Shown here in pieces: positions 46,626-56,304 of a stretch of DNA of 64,000 bases; the first letter of the stretch is position 1, and each line of letters begins with the position of its first letter. A program made the position numbers and the translations under genes. The DNA is from Spartobacteria bacterium. GTDB taxonomy: Bacteria; Verrucomicrobiota; Verrucomicrobiia; Chthoniobacterales; Chthoniobacteraceae. The stretch covers positions 1-64,000 of the forward strand of contig JAJPJG010000032.1 in assembly GCA_021324395.1 (NCBI GenBank), in the 5' to 3' direction. The notes beneath the pieces are model-generated. The model was given only the letters and a program-made list of their open reading frames with translations. It searched no databases and was not told the DNA's origin.

Positions 46626-49600
46626 CTATCCTTCCTCGACGGCGCCGATGTCGATGTTGCCGCCGATGAGGCGCGGGATGCCGTTCTGGTCGGTGGTCAG
46701 GTTGTCGGGGTTGCTGCCTGCGCCGATGGCGGGGCTGAGGAAGGAGAGGAGCATCGTCGGTATCTTGCTGCCGTAGTGCAGGTCGAGCGTGCCGAGCAAT
46801 GGGTTGAGGGCGAGGGTATCCGTGCCGTGGACGTCGGTTGTGTCGTTCTTGAGGTCGGTGTTGGCGGTGACAAGGCCGATGAGATCGTAGCTGTCATTGA
46901 TGCTGCCGGACAAGTCGGCATCGAAGTTCGCGGTATTTCCCGCGATGATCGTGCTGGCGACTTCGACCACGCCATTGCCGATGTCCATGCCGCCGCCGTT
47001 GAAGGCTTTGTTCTGCGAAATGGTGCAGTTGTGGATTTGCGCAGAAGCGCCGTTGAGCAGAACACCGCCGCCGTAGCTGTAGCTGTATGTCCCGGCGTTG
47101 TTATTGGCAATGGTCACCTGCGAAAGAGTGACGGTTTCCTTATCGCTCGAGTATGTGGCCGCCCAGAGTCCGCCACCGAAGGATCTCCCGAAATATCCGG
47201 TTTGACCTTTCAGGCCCGCGTTGCCGTGATGGACGACATTGCCGCTCGTATAGCTGCCCGCTCCCGGCGCGCCGCCCGCCGCGCCTTTGGCAAATTTGCC
47301 GACGCTGACGGTGTTTCCGGAGATGGTCGAGGAGACGATAAGCAGCCCTTTATCGTTGGCGTAGGCGAAGGATTCGATGCCCGCAGCGAAGGCGGAGCCG
47401 CTTCCTCCTCCGTTGCCCCCCGCGCCGCCGTTGCCGCCCGCGCCGGCGTGCGGTTGCCCTGTGCCGCTGCCGCCTTTGCCGCCTTTTCCTCCCGCGCCGC
47501 CCATGGCGCCGTTGCCGGAGAGGACGGCGTTTCCCGAAATCGTGGAGCTGTAGATGGCGAGGCTGCCGCCGCCGGTGCTGCGAATCCCGCCGCCATAGGC
47601 TTGACCGCCAAAGCCGCCATTCTGGCCGTCGCTTCCGTCTCCGCCGTTTGCTCCCGATGCTCCGGGTGATCCGTCAGCGCCTTTTGCGCCGGTGCCGCCG
47701 TTGCCACCGGTCGCCTTGTTCCCGGAGATCACCGATCCGACGAAGGTCATCAAGGAGTCATATTCATTCACACCGCCGCCGGCTGCGACGCCGCCACTGT
47801 CACCGGTTCCGGCGAGGGCGTTGCCGGCGATGACAGAGTTTCCGCTGACGGTCGAGTCATAGACGGAGAGGGTGCTCTTGGAGCAATCAATCCCGCCGCC
47901 CGAAGCAAAGTAGCCGTAGCCGTGGAGTGCGGTTCCATTGCCGGAGGCGACGGTGTTGCCTGAGATCGTGGAGTTTTGGATGGTGACGCTGGAATTATTC
48001 CCGATGGCGATGCCGCCGCCGGCGGCTTCAGATATGGAGACGGCCTGATTGCCGCTGATGGTGCAGTTGGTGATCGCGATCTTGTGGGTTGTATCGTAGA
48101 TGTAAACGCCGCCGCCTTTCACGGCCATTCCGTTGGTCACGGTGAGGTCTTTCAGCCCCGCGTCGCCGCTTGTGTCGCCAAAGCTGATATCGCCCTGTTT
48201 GTTTAAGTTGATGGTAATGCCCGTGGGCGAACCGGGCGTGGAGCCGACGATGGTGACGCCGTCGGTGATTTGCGGCAGCGGGGTCAGGAGCTTGATGGTG
48301 CCGGTGAGTGGAGCGAGGTCAAAGTGGACGAATTTCCCGAACACAATCGAGTCGCCTGAGCCGGCGTGGGCGTTGGCCTCGAAGATTGCCTCACGCAGGC
48401 TGCCAGGGCCCGAGTCGGCAAGCGTGGTGACGGTAAACACGTCCGCTCCGCCGGTGCTGAAAGTAAGGTTTGATCCGCCTTCCTGGGTGGCGCCTATGTC
48501 GACGAGTCCGCCGGTGATTGGCGGGTTGCCGTTCTGGGCGGTGGTCAGGTTGTCGGGATTGCTGCCCAAGCCAAGGGCGGGGCTGAGGGACGAAAGGAGC
48601 ATCGTCGCGGTGGTGCCGCCCGCGTGCAGTCCGAGCGGCCCTAACAGCGGATCGACGGGGTTGGCTGCCGTGCCGTTGACGTCTGTGGCGCCGCTGTCTG
48701 TCAGGGTGAGGCCGTCGGCAATGCCGATAAAGTCGTGGTGGTCGTTGATGATGCCGGCTGCATCGGGGTCACTCGGGGCGGTGTTGCCGGCGATGATGGT
48801 GCTTTGGACTTCGACCGGGTTAGTTCCCCCCGGCGGGGAGACCAATCCGCCGCCATCGACACTGGCTGTGTTTGTCGAAATCGTGCAGTTGTGGACGGTC
48901 GCATCGGCATGATTGAGATAGACGCCGCCGCCGTTGGTGGCGCTGTTGCCGGCAATCGTCACCTGCGAGAGAGTGACGGTTTCAGTGTAGGTTGAAGAGT
49001 AGACGCCCGCCCATATTCCACCGCCAAAGGCAGTATCCGCGTGACCGGAAGTGCCTTTCACGCCCGCAGTGCCATGATGGGTGACATTGCCAACCTTGTA
49101 GCTGCCGGCTCCCGGCGCCCCACCCGCGCCGCCTGCAGCCGTCTTGCCGAGGGAGGCGCTGTTGCCGGAGATGGTGGATGAATAAATCGCCAGCGTCGTG
49201 TCCGAGCCACCGACATACGACTCGACGCCCGCGCCATAAGCGTAGCCGCTGTTTCCGCCATGGCCGCCCGCGCCGCCGTTGCCGCCCGCACCGGCATGAG
49301 GCTGGCCCGAGCCGCTGCCGCCAGCGCCGCCTTTTCCTCCCGCGCCGCCTGCCGCGCCGTTGCCGGAGAGAATGGTATTTCCCGAAATGGTCGAGTCATA
49401 GATGGTGAGGCTCCCGCCGTCGTGGCTGCGGATTCCGCCACCAATGGCCGAGCCCCCCGAGCCGCCGGTGCCGCCATCAACTCCATCTCCACCGTTCGCT
49501 CCCGGCGCTCCGGCTGCTCCGTCAGCGCCTTTGGCGCCGGTGCCGCCGTTGCCGCCGATCGCCTTGTTTTCGGAGATCAACGAGGACTGGAATGTCATGA

Positions 49601-50309
49601 CGGCGTTATAACCATCCACGCCACCGCCATCAGCCGCGCCTCCCGATTGTCCGCTCCCTTGCACGCCGTTGGCGCCGGTTACTGTGTTGCCGCTGATGAT
49701 CGAGTAGCTGACGGTGAGAGTGCTTTTGAAACAGTAAATGCCTCCGCCCTTCACGAAATCGCTTACAGTTGGTCCCACGACGGTGTTGCCCGTGATTACG
49801 GAGTGGTTGATGACCACGGTGCCAGCCTCGATGCCGATGCCTCCGCCGCTACCCGACGCATGATTTTTGGTGATCGTGCAATCGGTGATTGTGACAGTGT
49901 GGGGAGCGTCATTGATGTAAACGCCGCCGCCGCCAATTGCCAGGCCGTTGGTAATCGTCAGGTCCTTGAGTCCCGCATCGCCGACGGTCGTTTCAAAATC
50001 AAGATGACCCTGCTTGTTCAAGTTGATCGTGATTCCCTTCGGGGAACCCGGAACCGACCCGATGATCGTGACGCCGTCGGTGATCTGCGGCAGAGGAGTG
50101 AGCAGCTTGATGGTGCCGGTGAGCGGCACGTTTTTTCCGCCTACGACATGATCGAACACAATCGTGTCGCCGGAGGAAGCGTGGCCGTTGGCTTGATTGA
50201 TCGCATCACGCAAACTGCCGGTGCCCGAATCGGCAAGCGTGCTGACGAAGAACACCGCCGGAGCGATGCGGGATTCGAGCGGTTCGATGCTGGAGTGCAG
50301 AATTTTCAT
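46626..50309 (-). CDS. Giant surface protein with two beta-helix/Gly-rich modules
   Basis: 1,227 residues. An N-terminal EPLESRIAPA (9-18) resembles LEPLEDR-type N-terminal motifs of Planctomycetes and Verrucomicrobia surface proteins. Then two tandem modules of about 600 residues, each opening with FVSTLADSGTGSLRDAINQA or FTVTTLADSGPGSLREAIFE, then right-handed beta-helix coils (NCTISGN, STISGNT) and long Gly/Ala-rich collagen-like stretches (GGNGGTGAKGADG). It resembles choice-of-anchor Q/polymorphic outer-membrane proteins and is probably surface-exposed. No PEP-CTERM or LPXTG end is seen. High sequence identity between the modules suggests recent duplication. Flanked by 103-bp direct repeats. 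Confidence 0.85.
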   Translation of the reverse strand: MKILHSSIEPLESRIAPAVFFVSTLADSGTGSLRDAINQANGHASSGDTIVFDHVVGGKNVPLTGTIKLLTPLPQITDGVTIIGSVPGSPKGITINLNKQGHLDFETTVGDAGLKDLTITNGLAIGGGGVYINDAPHTVTITDCTITKNHASGSGGGIGIEAGTVVINHSVITGNTVVGPTVSDFVKGGGIYCFKSTLTVSYSIISGNTVTGANGVQGSGQSGGAADGGGVDGYNAVMTFQSSLISENKAIGGNGGTGAKGADGAAGAPGANGGDGVDGGTGGSGGSAIGGGIRSHDGGSLTIYDSTISGNTILSGNGAAGGAGGKGGAGGSGSGQPHAGAGGNGGAGGHGGNSGYAYGAGVESYVGGSDTTLAIYSSTISGNSASLGKTAAGGAGGAPGAGSYKVGNVTHHGTAGVKGTSGHADTAFGGGIWAGVYSSTYTETVTLSQVTIAGNSATNGGGVYLNHADATVHNCTISTNTASVDGGGLVSPPGGTNPVEVQSTIIAGNTAPSDPDAAGIINDHHDFIGIADGLTLTDSGATDVNGTAANPVDPLLGPLGLHAGGTTATMLLSSLSPALGLGSNPDNLTTAQNGNPPITGGLVDIGATQEGGSNLTFSTGGADVFTVTTLADSGPGSLREAIFEANAHAGSGDSIVFGKFVHFDLAPLTGTIKLLTPLPQITDGVTIVGSTPGSPTGITINLNKQGDISFGDTSGDAGLKDLTVTNGMAVKGGGVYIYDTTHKIAITNCTISGNQAVSISEAAGGGIAIGNNSSVTIQNSTISGNTVASGNGTALHGYGYFASGGGIDCSKSTLSVYDSTVSGNSVIAGNALAGTGDSGGVAAGGGVNEYDSLMTFVGSVISGNKATGGNGGTGAKGADGSPGASGANGGDGSDGQNGGFGGQAYGGGIRSTGGGSLAIYSSTISGNAVLSGNGAMGGAGGKGGKGGSGTGQPHAGAGGNGGAGGNGGGSGSAFAAGIESFAYANDKGLLIVSSTISGNTVSVGKFAKGAAGGAPGAGSYTSGNVVHHGNAGLKGQTGYFGRSFGGGLWAATYSSDKETVTLSQVTIANNNAGTYSYSYGGGVLLNGASAQIHNCTISQNKAFNGGGMDIGNGVVEVASTIIAGNTANFDADLSGSINDSYDLIGLVTANTDLKNDTTDVHGTDTLALNPLLGTLDLHYGSKIPTMLLSFLSPAIGAGSNPDNLTTDQNGIPRLIGGNIDIGAVEEG

Positions 50310-50529
50310 GCGAGTGAGCCGGTGAGTTATCTAAATGATTGGTCGTTGCTTTAGACGAGCCCGTCCCGCAAGCGACCACTGCTTCTGACACCGTGCGATC
50401 GCCGGAAAGAAGAACCTGTTAGCGCGCGACGAGTCTGCCCATTTCCAGCGCGCGGACAAGGCGGAATTACAAAAACCTTTCACTGAAATTGCAAACCCGC
50501 TTAGGCGCGAAGCTCCATCGCGGAGCTTC
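50310..50529. promoter_or_regulatory. Upstream region of the giant gene
   Basis: 220 bp with no gene; it must hold the promoter of the giant gene on the minus strand, but no element can be named. Confidence 0.3.
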
Positions 50530-50632
50530 GCTCGCCGACTTCGAGGCCAGCCTCGGCCCTGAGAGCCCGCTCTTCATCCGCGGCCCCCTCTGCGCCCGCG
50601 GCCAGTTGATCATCGTGATGATGGTGAAGTAG
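50530..50632 (+). pseudogene. 3' fragment related to the exported hypothetical gene (direct repeat B)
   Basis: 103 bp ending in TAG, encoding LADFEASLGPESPLFIRGP then CARGQLIIVMMVK, the same last residues as the gene ending at 46605. All six base differences are synonymous (Asp GAT/GAC, Pro CCC/CCT, Pro CCG/CCC, Leu CTC/TTG with two changes, Val GTC/GTG). Nothing upstream continues the gene, so this is a truncated copy. The stop lies 6 bases from the stop of the next gene on the minus strand. Confidence 0.85.
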
Positions 50633-50637
50633 GGCTG

Positions 50638-53001
50638 CTACTGGCGAAGCGGGATGGTGATTTCCTTTTGATTGCGGGAAATGCCGATCTTCGTGACTTG
50701 CCGCGCGGGCAGTGCGGCGGTGTCCTTCGTTCCCATGCCGTCCACGGAAAGGATGACGTCATTCTTTTGGATGCCGGCTTTGCCGAGCGGCGAGTCCGCC
50801 GAAACATCCAACACCAAAACGCCCGTCACACCCGGCAGGCCGAACGCCGACATTTCCCCTTCGTCGGCGATGTTGCGCAGGTGCGCGCCGAGCCATGTCA
50901 CCGGCGCGGCGTCGCGGCGTGCGGATGAAGGCGCGGCCATTTTCCCCTGCGGCAACGGCGGCGTGCGCGCGATGGCTTTCAGCTCCGGTTTCTGCACGCC
51001 GAATTGATCCATCGGGAAATTGACGAAACCGAGCGCCAGCGCGGGCGAGCCGGGCTTCACGCGATAGTCGCCGCGCGCCGGGTCCACAAAGTGTGCGTCG
51101 GCCACGATGGAATGTTCGTCGCGCCCGCTCTGCTGCTGCAATTGCGTCGCACGCTCGCCCGCCGTCGCGCCCGGTTTCTGCACGAGGTTGTAATCCATTT
51201 CCGCGCCCCACGGCGGACGGTGCATGTTCGCCGGATGATATTCCGTCCACACGATGTTGCGGCGGAAGATATCGCCGCACGCATCAAACCAAACGTGCGG
51301 ATGATAGCCGTTGTCCACCATGATGTTGTTTTCCACCACGCGCCGGAAACCTTCGCGGTTCTTGATGCCGCCATGCAGGCAGAGATTATTTTTGATGATG
51401 TAATTGGATGAGCCGTCGTCGAGGTCGATGTCCCAGCCGTGATCGCAGCGCCAGCGATTGTTCGCGAGCACGATCGGCTTCACCACGTCGAGCAGCGGCA
51501 ACTCCGGCGCCTGCTTTACCCACGCGTTGACCTCGCGAATGTCCGGTCGCCAGAAACGGTCGCGCCCCCACGAGTTGAACGAGCCGTGATCGCCGGTCTC
51601 CTTCACCGTGTCGAAGATGTCGCAAAACTCCACGACGTGTCCGCCCCAGCAGCCGTCGCCGATGTTGATGCCCGAGCGCGGCATATCGAAAATCGAGCAG
51701 TGCCGGACGGTGATGTTTTGTGCGAGATCGATCTCCACACCGGCTGATTGCTTCTCGACGCGGCCGGTCAGATGAATCAGGCAATCATCGACGAGGCAAT
51801 CGGCGGGATAGTTGTTCGTTTTCGGCCCGGGCGTGCGGTCGATCTTCTCCAGCGGCTGAGTCTGGTCGTAGTTAAAAAGCGGGCTGCGCGCCGCCTGCGG
51901 GTCGCCGACAAAACAGATCCCGCTCGCGCCTGCTTTCGCGATGTGCGTGCCGCGAATGGCGACGCGGCGATTGTAGTTGTTGACGAAGATCGCGTTGCCG
52001 CCGACCTGGTCCAGAAAGCTCTCTTCCAGCGCGCAATCTTCCGCGCCGTTGAAGAAAATCGCGCCGCCGCGATAGATCGCCCAATCCGAGCGCACCAGCG
52101 GTTCCCGCGTCTCCATTACCGTTCGCGCCGCCTGCCGAAACGTCAGCCCCCGCAGCGAGATCCATTTCACCGGATGCGTTTCGTCGCCGCGAAACTCGAC
52201 GAGGTTTCGCAGTCGCGTCGCCTCGATCACCGCGCGTTTCAAGTCGAGCCCGGCCGGCGGCTGGAAATAAAGAGTGTGCGTCTGCCGGTTGAGAAACCAC
52301 TCCCCGGGCGCGTCCAGTTCTTCAAAAATGTTTTCGACGAAACGGATGTCGCGATGCGCGGCCGCGCCGCGATTGTTCTGCCAGCCGCCTTCGCGCTTCA
52401 CCTCGTTGCCCTCCCTGCCGGTGATGCGCCACGTGAAATCGCCCCAGAGCGCCGGGTGCATCGCATGAAAGTAACCGCCCGCCGGGTTCGCCCAGCGCGC
52501 CGCCCGCGCCGGCGAGATCGCATCCGCGGCGAACCCGTCGAAGTATTGCGCCTTCGGATCGAAGTTCGGGTAACGCGCCAGGATTTGCCGCTCGCCGTTG
52601 ACGAAGATTTCCTCCGTCTGCAAATCCGCCGGCACCTGCGCCTGGAAAATCCCATCCCGGAATGGCTGCCAGTTGAGCCCATCCAGCCGGATGCCGCCGC
52701 TGATCACCGGCTCTTCATTTTTGTAGTTCTGGAAAACGATCGGCTTCTCCTTCGTGCCGGAATCCCCGGCCGTGAACACCAGTGGCGCGGGCAGATAGTA
52801 AGTCCCGCCGCGCAGAAAAACGTCACCCCGTTTTTCCCGCACCGCCGATTGCGCGCGTTGCAGCGTGGCGAATGGTTTCTCCAGCGTGCCCGGATTCGCG
52901 TCGTTGCCGCCCGGAGAAACGAAATACGGCTGCGCGCTGGCACCGCACGCGGAAAGCAGCACCGCCGACGCGCAAAAGGAAAAGAGGCGCGTCTTCATCA
53001 T
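50638..53001 (-). CDS. Exported beta-helix glycosidase-like protein (GH141-like) with C-terminal PDZ domain
   Basis: 787 residues. Signal peptide with lipobox-like LLSACGA (Cys about residue 19). Opening YFVSPGGNDANPGTLEKPF is typical of GH141-like and related beta-helix carbohydrate enzymes; long beta-helix coils follow (GINIGDGCWGGHVVEF, NNLCLHGGI, VENNIMVDNG). The last 85 residues look like a PDZ domain (GLPGVTGVLVLDVSADSPLG, IQKNDVILSVDGMGT). Members of GH141 include alpha-L-fucosidase and xylanase, so the sugar is not fixed. Divergent from a PocR/AraC regulator. A PDZ tail on such an enzyme is unusual. Confidence 0.78.
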   Translation of the reverse strand: MMKTRLFSFCASAVLLSACGASAQPYFVSPGGNDANPGTLEKPFATLQRAQSAVREKRGDVFLRGGTYYLPAPLVFTAGDSGTKEKPIVFQNYKNEEPVISGGIRLDGLNWQPFRDGIFQAQVPADLQTEEIFVNGERQILARYPNFDPKAQYFDGFAADAISPARAARWANPAGGYFHAMHPALWGDFTWRITGREGNEVKREGGWQNNRGAAAHRDIRFVENIFEELDAPGEWFLNRQTHTLYFQPPAGLDLKRAVIEATRLRNLVEFRGDETHPVKWISLRGLTFRQAARTVMETREPLVRSDWAIYRGGAIFFNGAEDCALEESFLDQVGGNAIFVNNYNRRVAIRGTHIAKAGASGICFVGDPQAARSPLFNYDQTQPLEKIDRTPGPKTNNYPADCLVDDCLIHLTGRVEKQSAGVEIDLAQNITVRHCSIFDMPRSGINIGDGCWGGHVVEFCDIFDTVKETGDHGSFNSWGRDRFWRPDIREVNAWVKQAPELPLLDVVKPIVLANNRWRCDHGWDIDLDDGSSNYIIKNNLCLHGGIKNREGFRRVVENNIMVDNGYHPHVWFDACGDIFRRNIVWTEYHPANMHRPPWGAEMDYNLVQKPGATAGERATQLQQQSGRDEHSIVADAHFVDPARGDYRVKPGSPALALGFVNFPMDQFGVQKPELKAIARTPPLPQGKMAAPSSARRDAAPVTWLGAHLRNIADEGEMSAFGLPGVTGVLVLDVSADSPLGKAGIQKNDVILSVDGMGTKDTAALPARQVTKIGISRNQKEITIPLRQ

Positions 53002-53504
53002 CGGGAGCCCTTTGCCAAAAGCGGGCGCAATTCCGCCGCGTGCGGATCGGGAATTTCGAGCGGGAGTGTCATGCCCGATTTAAACCCGCGATTCTTTCCC
53101 GCCACAATCTCTTACTCCCGCCATCGCTCTTTTACCGTCGCGTGGGGCAGGGTGGCTTATGCTCTATCGCAGTATGCTTTTGTTGCGGCAAAGGATGAGC
53201 GGCGAATTGAGTTGAATGGTCCGCAATTCAATCCCCTTGGGATTGGTTGACGGCAAAGGTTGATTCGATGCGGTTGGGATTTCTGCGTGGAGGCAGTGCG
53301 CGTCTTTATTAGGTTATGACTTGGTTCATAGCATCTCAGTTTGATTGCTGCTGTGTCTGTTCAGCCCCTCGGCCCACCCCCGGAAGTGCTTGAATGGATA
53401 GGCAACTCCATTCGTTAACCGGCGGATTCTCTTGGACTTTTGGCGGCTCCTTTTTCTACCCTGCGCGGCGGTATTGCATTTGCGCTGTGAAAACGGGCAG
53501 CTTG
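53002..53504. promoter_or_regulatory. Divergent promoter region between the beta-helix enzyme and its regulator
   Basis: 503 bp without a supported gene; open frames here shadow the beta-helix gene or extend the regulator upstream. A short inverted repeat (GAATTG...CAATTC, about 53202-53227) could be an operator but is weak. Confidence 0.3.
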
Positions 53505-54368
53505 ATGCTGGTTACATTGATGGAGTCGCGGGTTTACCGCGATTATGAGCGTGACTTCGCGAGAGCCACGGACATGCCGTTGTCACTTCATCCGCCGGAG
53601 AGCCCCGGTCTCGTCCGCTTCACCCATGCTGAGCCGGCTTTCTGCACCTTGATGGCGCGTTCGCCCGGCACCTGCGGCGGATGCCGCGCCTTCCAGCGGC
53701 AGCTCGAGCACGGCGCGCAACAGACCCACCAGACGCTCCCCTGTTACGCCGGCCTGTGCGAAACCGCCGTGCCGGTGCGCGCTGGCGGACGGCTCATCGC
53801 CTTTCTCCGCACCGGCCACGTCCGGCTGCATCCGGCGCGCAAAAGCGGTTTCCGGCAGATTGCCAGGGCGCTGCTTCAGCTCGATCCCGGCATTGATTTG
53901 GAAAAAGCCGAAGCCGCCTGGTTCCGCACACCGGTCATCTCGCCGGAGCGTTACGCCGCCATCGTGCGCCTGCTCACCATCTTTGCCGGGCACCTCGGCC
54001 TGCTCGCCGAGCGTCTCCCGCTGCAACCCGCCGCGCACGAACCGAAAGCCGTCACCCGCGCCCGCGACTTCGTCGCCGCCCATTTCCGCGACGAACTCAC
54101 CATGCCCGACGTCGCCCGCGCCGTGCACATGAGCGCCAATCATTTCAGCGAAACCTTCAAGCAAGCCACCGGGCTCGACTTCACCGATTACCTCGCCCGC
54201 ATCCGCACGGAAAACGCGCGCACGCTCCTGCTCGACCCGCACCGGCGCATCGGCGAGATCGCCTTCGAGTCCGGCTTCCAGTCCCTCTCCCAGTTCAACC
54301 GCACCTTCAAGAAACTCACCGGCCAGTCACCGAGCGAGTATCGGGAAAAAATCGCGCGCGGAATGTAG
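53505..54368 (+). CDS. AraC-family regulator with PocR-type sensor domain
   Basis: 287 residues from ATG at 53505 (upstream frame is less likely). N-terminal domain (about 1-170) contains Cys-rich motifs of PocR ligand-binding domains (GTCGGCRAFQRQ, LPCYAGLCETAVPV, RTGHVRL). C-terminal AraC DNA-binding domain with two helix-turn-helices: MPDVARAVHMSANHFSETFKQATG and IGEIAFESGFQSLSQFNRTFKKLTGQSPSEY. It is divergent from the beta-helix enzyme and probably controls it; the ligand is unknown. Confidence 0.88.
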   Translation: MLVTLMESRVYRDYERDFARATDMPLSLHPPESPGLVRFTHAEPAFCTLMARSPGTCGGCRAFQRQLEHGAQQTHQTLPCYAGLCETAVPVRAGGRLIAFLRTGHVRLHPARKSGFRQIARALLQLDPGIDLEKAEAAWFRTPVISPERYAAIVRLLTIFAGHLGLLAERLPLQPAAHEPKAVTRARDFVAAHFRDELTMPDVARAVHMSANHFSETFKQATGLDFTDYLARIRTENARTLLLDPHRRIGEIAFESGFQSLSQFNRTFKKLTGQSPSEYREKIARGM

Positions 54369-54626
54369 ACTGGAAAAATTCACGTGTTTGGATATTGCTG
54401 CCGGGCCTGTAAAATTACAGCCATGCAAATCGACGTTGTTGTCGTGCAAACTGACGAAGGTTTTGGCTGTTTCCTGTCCGGCGCTTCCCCGGCTGTCATT
54501 CACAAGGCGCCACGCATGTGGGGCGTCGGAAAACCGCTCCACAGATGCAAATGGCTCCTCGGGAGAAAAGGAGCAACCTCGACAAATCAGGACCGTGCCG
54601 ACAGATTAACCCGTAGTCTACGACGA

Positions 54627-56045
54627 ATGAATACAACATTCCTTCTCGTTTCGGTCTTAGGCCTGCTCTTGTGCAGTGCTTGTTTTGCGGAAGATGAAGC
54701 ACGCAAACTTAATGAGGATGGTAATCCGCCTCGCGAGTGGCTGCTGCGTTACCATCTGAATCCCGATGATCCATCCATTGGCGACAAGGATAGTGACGGG
54801 GATCGTTTAACCAATTCTGAGGAATATCTTGCCGGCACCGATCCTACAGTAATGGATACCGACCATGACGGAGTAGATGATTGGCAGGATCAATATCCGA
54901 CTGACCCACGGCGGAGTGCTGATATTCCCGTTCAATTTTTAGCTGTCTTGGATATCAGTGGCACGGTAACCGGCGGTCATGATGTAACGCATGTGGCTTT
55001 AGATGATGAAGGCAACGCGGCGTTTGGATTTTATAGCGGTGATAATGGCTTGGGAGAGCCGAGCGAGTATAAGGTCTATACATGGAAAGCGGGCGTGGCA
55101 CATCTTTCACAGACTATCCAACTTCAGGGCTCAAGCTTTAAGATCAAAGGATTCGGCGAAGACTTCGTGCGTCTCTATCAACCATGGCACCTTCGGGCTA
55201 ATGGTATGGTTTACGGAGGCACCTACGCAATTTCACAGCCTGGCGGTTCCAACATTTACCTGACCGGGCCTGCGTTTGCAGCTATCGGGAACAACACCGC
55301 AGATTTAAACGTGCCTTATCCTTACGAGTTCTCCCAACACTGGGGCGAAGGAATGCAGATCGCGCATACCTCCGACAAGGGTATTTGCGGTTACTTCTTT
55401 TATGATCTTATCCACGGCAAGCCACCTTTTGTTCCGCCGGTTCCATTCTCGGAGGCGGAAACTTTTCAGACTGCGGGCTTTGTTAAATGTAACGGCATCT
55501 ACACGGTGTTTGATCCCATCGCTCCACCTTATATCCATGATACCACTGAGGTAAGAATCGTGCGTCAGAGTTTTATTCCTTCGGCGACGAACTCACATGG
55601 ATGGGCCGCAGGTGTTGATCCGGCTGTCGAAAACATCGTGAAGCTATGGGATGGCACTACCTTGCGCGATTTAGGTCCCGGACGAGTCCTCGATATGAAC
55701 GAGGAAGGCGATGTGCTCGGCACCGGTGATAAGGGAGGATGGTTCTGGCAAAACGATGGCAGTAATGGAAAACGCCTCCAAATGAACGAAATGGTTCCCC
55801 GGCTATACCGTCAGCAGATTCAAAAAATCGAAAACAAAGTATTCAGCAATCGCGATCATAACACTGACGGTCATCCTTTATGGTTCATTTTTTCTGCCGA
55901 AGATCTGGAAGGCGACGGCACTGGTAAGTGGGTCGAACGTGAATTTCGATTACACTATTCTCCTTTGGCGAAGGCGGATGAAACGGCGCAAGCGGAATTA
56001 TTCGTGATGGAGTATCCGCCCGGCGTGAAAATAATCTCTTATTGA
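54627..56045 (+). CDS. Exported protein with calcium-binding (TSP3-like) repeats
   Basis: 472 residues from ATG at 54627. Signal peptide MNTTFLLVSVLGLLLCSACFA. Residues about 50-95 hold Ca-binding DxDxDG loops of thrombospondin type 3 (DKDSDGDRLTNSEEYLAG, DTDHDGVDDWQD). The rest is a beta-rich, HAF/beta-propeller-like region (HVALDDEGNAAFGFYSGDNG, GKWVEREFRLHY). Base composition is lower in GC than the core genes. The 258 bp before it hold no gene that I recognise. Confidence 0.75.
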   Translation: MNTTFLLVSVLGLLLCSACFAEDEARKLNEDGNPPREWLLRYHLNPDDPSIGDKDSDGDRLTNSEEYLAGTDPTVMDTDHDGVDDWQDQYPTDPRRSADIPVQFLAVLDISGTVTGGHDVTHVALDDEGNAAFGFYSGDNGLGEPSEYKVYTWKAGVAHLSQTIQLQGSSFKIKGFGEDFVRLYQPWHLRANGMVYGGTYAISQPGGSNIYLTGPAFAAIGNNTADLNVPYPYEFSQHWGEGMQIAHTSDKGICGYFFYDLIHGKPPFVPPVPFSEAETFQTAGFVKCNGIYTVFDPIAPPYIHDTTEVRIVRQSFIPSATNSHGWAAGVDPAVENIVKLWDGTTLRDLGPGRVLDMNEEGDVLGTGDKGGWFWQNDGSNGKRLQMNEMVPRLYRQQIQKIENKVFSNRDHNTDGHPLWFIFSAEDLEGDGTGKWVEREFRLHYSPLAKADETAQAELFVMEYPPGVKIISY

Positions 56046-56127
56046 GTTCTTGTCCGCCAGCGTCCGAACCTCAGGCGACCACTGGCGACAGTAGAACCAA
56101 AAATCAGGATGCGCCTTGTGCTTCAAA

Positions 56128-56239
56128 GATCAGTGCATTTCCCTTTGGCATCGTCCTGTAAAACCTTCGCCCGCAACGCATCGAATTTATCCGCCGCGAT
56201 GTCGGTTTCGATTTGACCAAATCGGGCGAGCCAACCGAG
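56128..56239 (-). pseudogene. Possible remnant reading frame
   Basis: In the 56046-56304 gap, a minus-strand frame after an in-frame stop reads RFGQIETDIAADKFDALRAK and ends VLQDDAKGKCTDL plus stop. It may be the end of a decayed small gene; no start and no family assigned. Confidence 0.22.
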
Positions 56240-56304
56240 TCAATTCAGCCGGGAAATGGAGTCCATAAAAGCTCAATGCAGATTGGATGCAGATTGTAGC
56301 CCGA

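Noticed and set aside
51748..53250. 500-residue plus-strand ORF.
   Set aside because: Arg/Ala-rich shadow of the beta-helix enzyme on the other strand.
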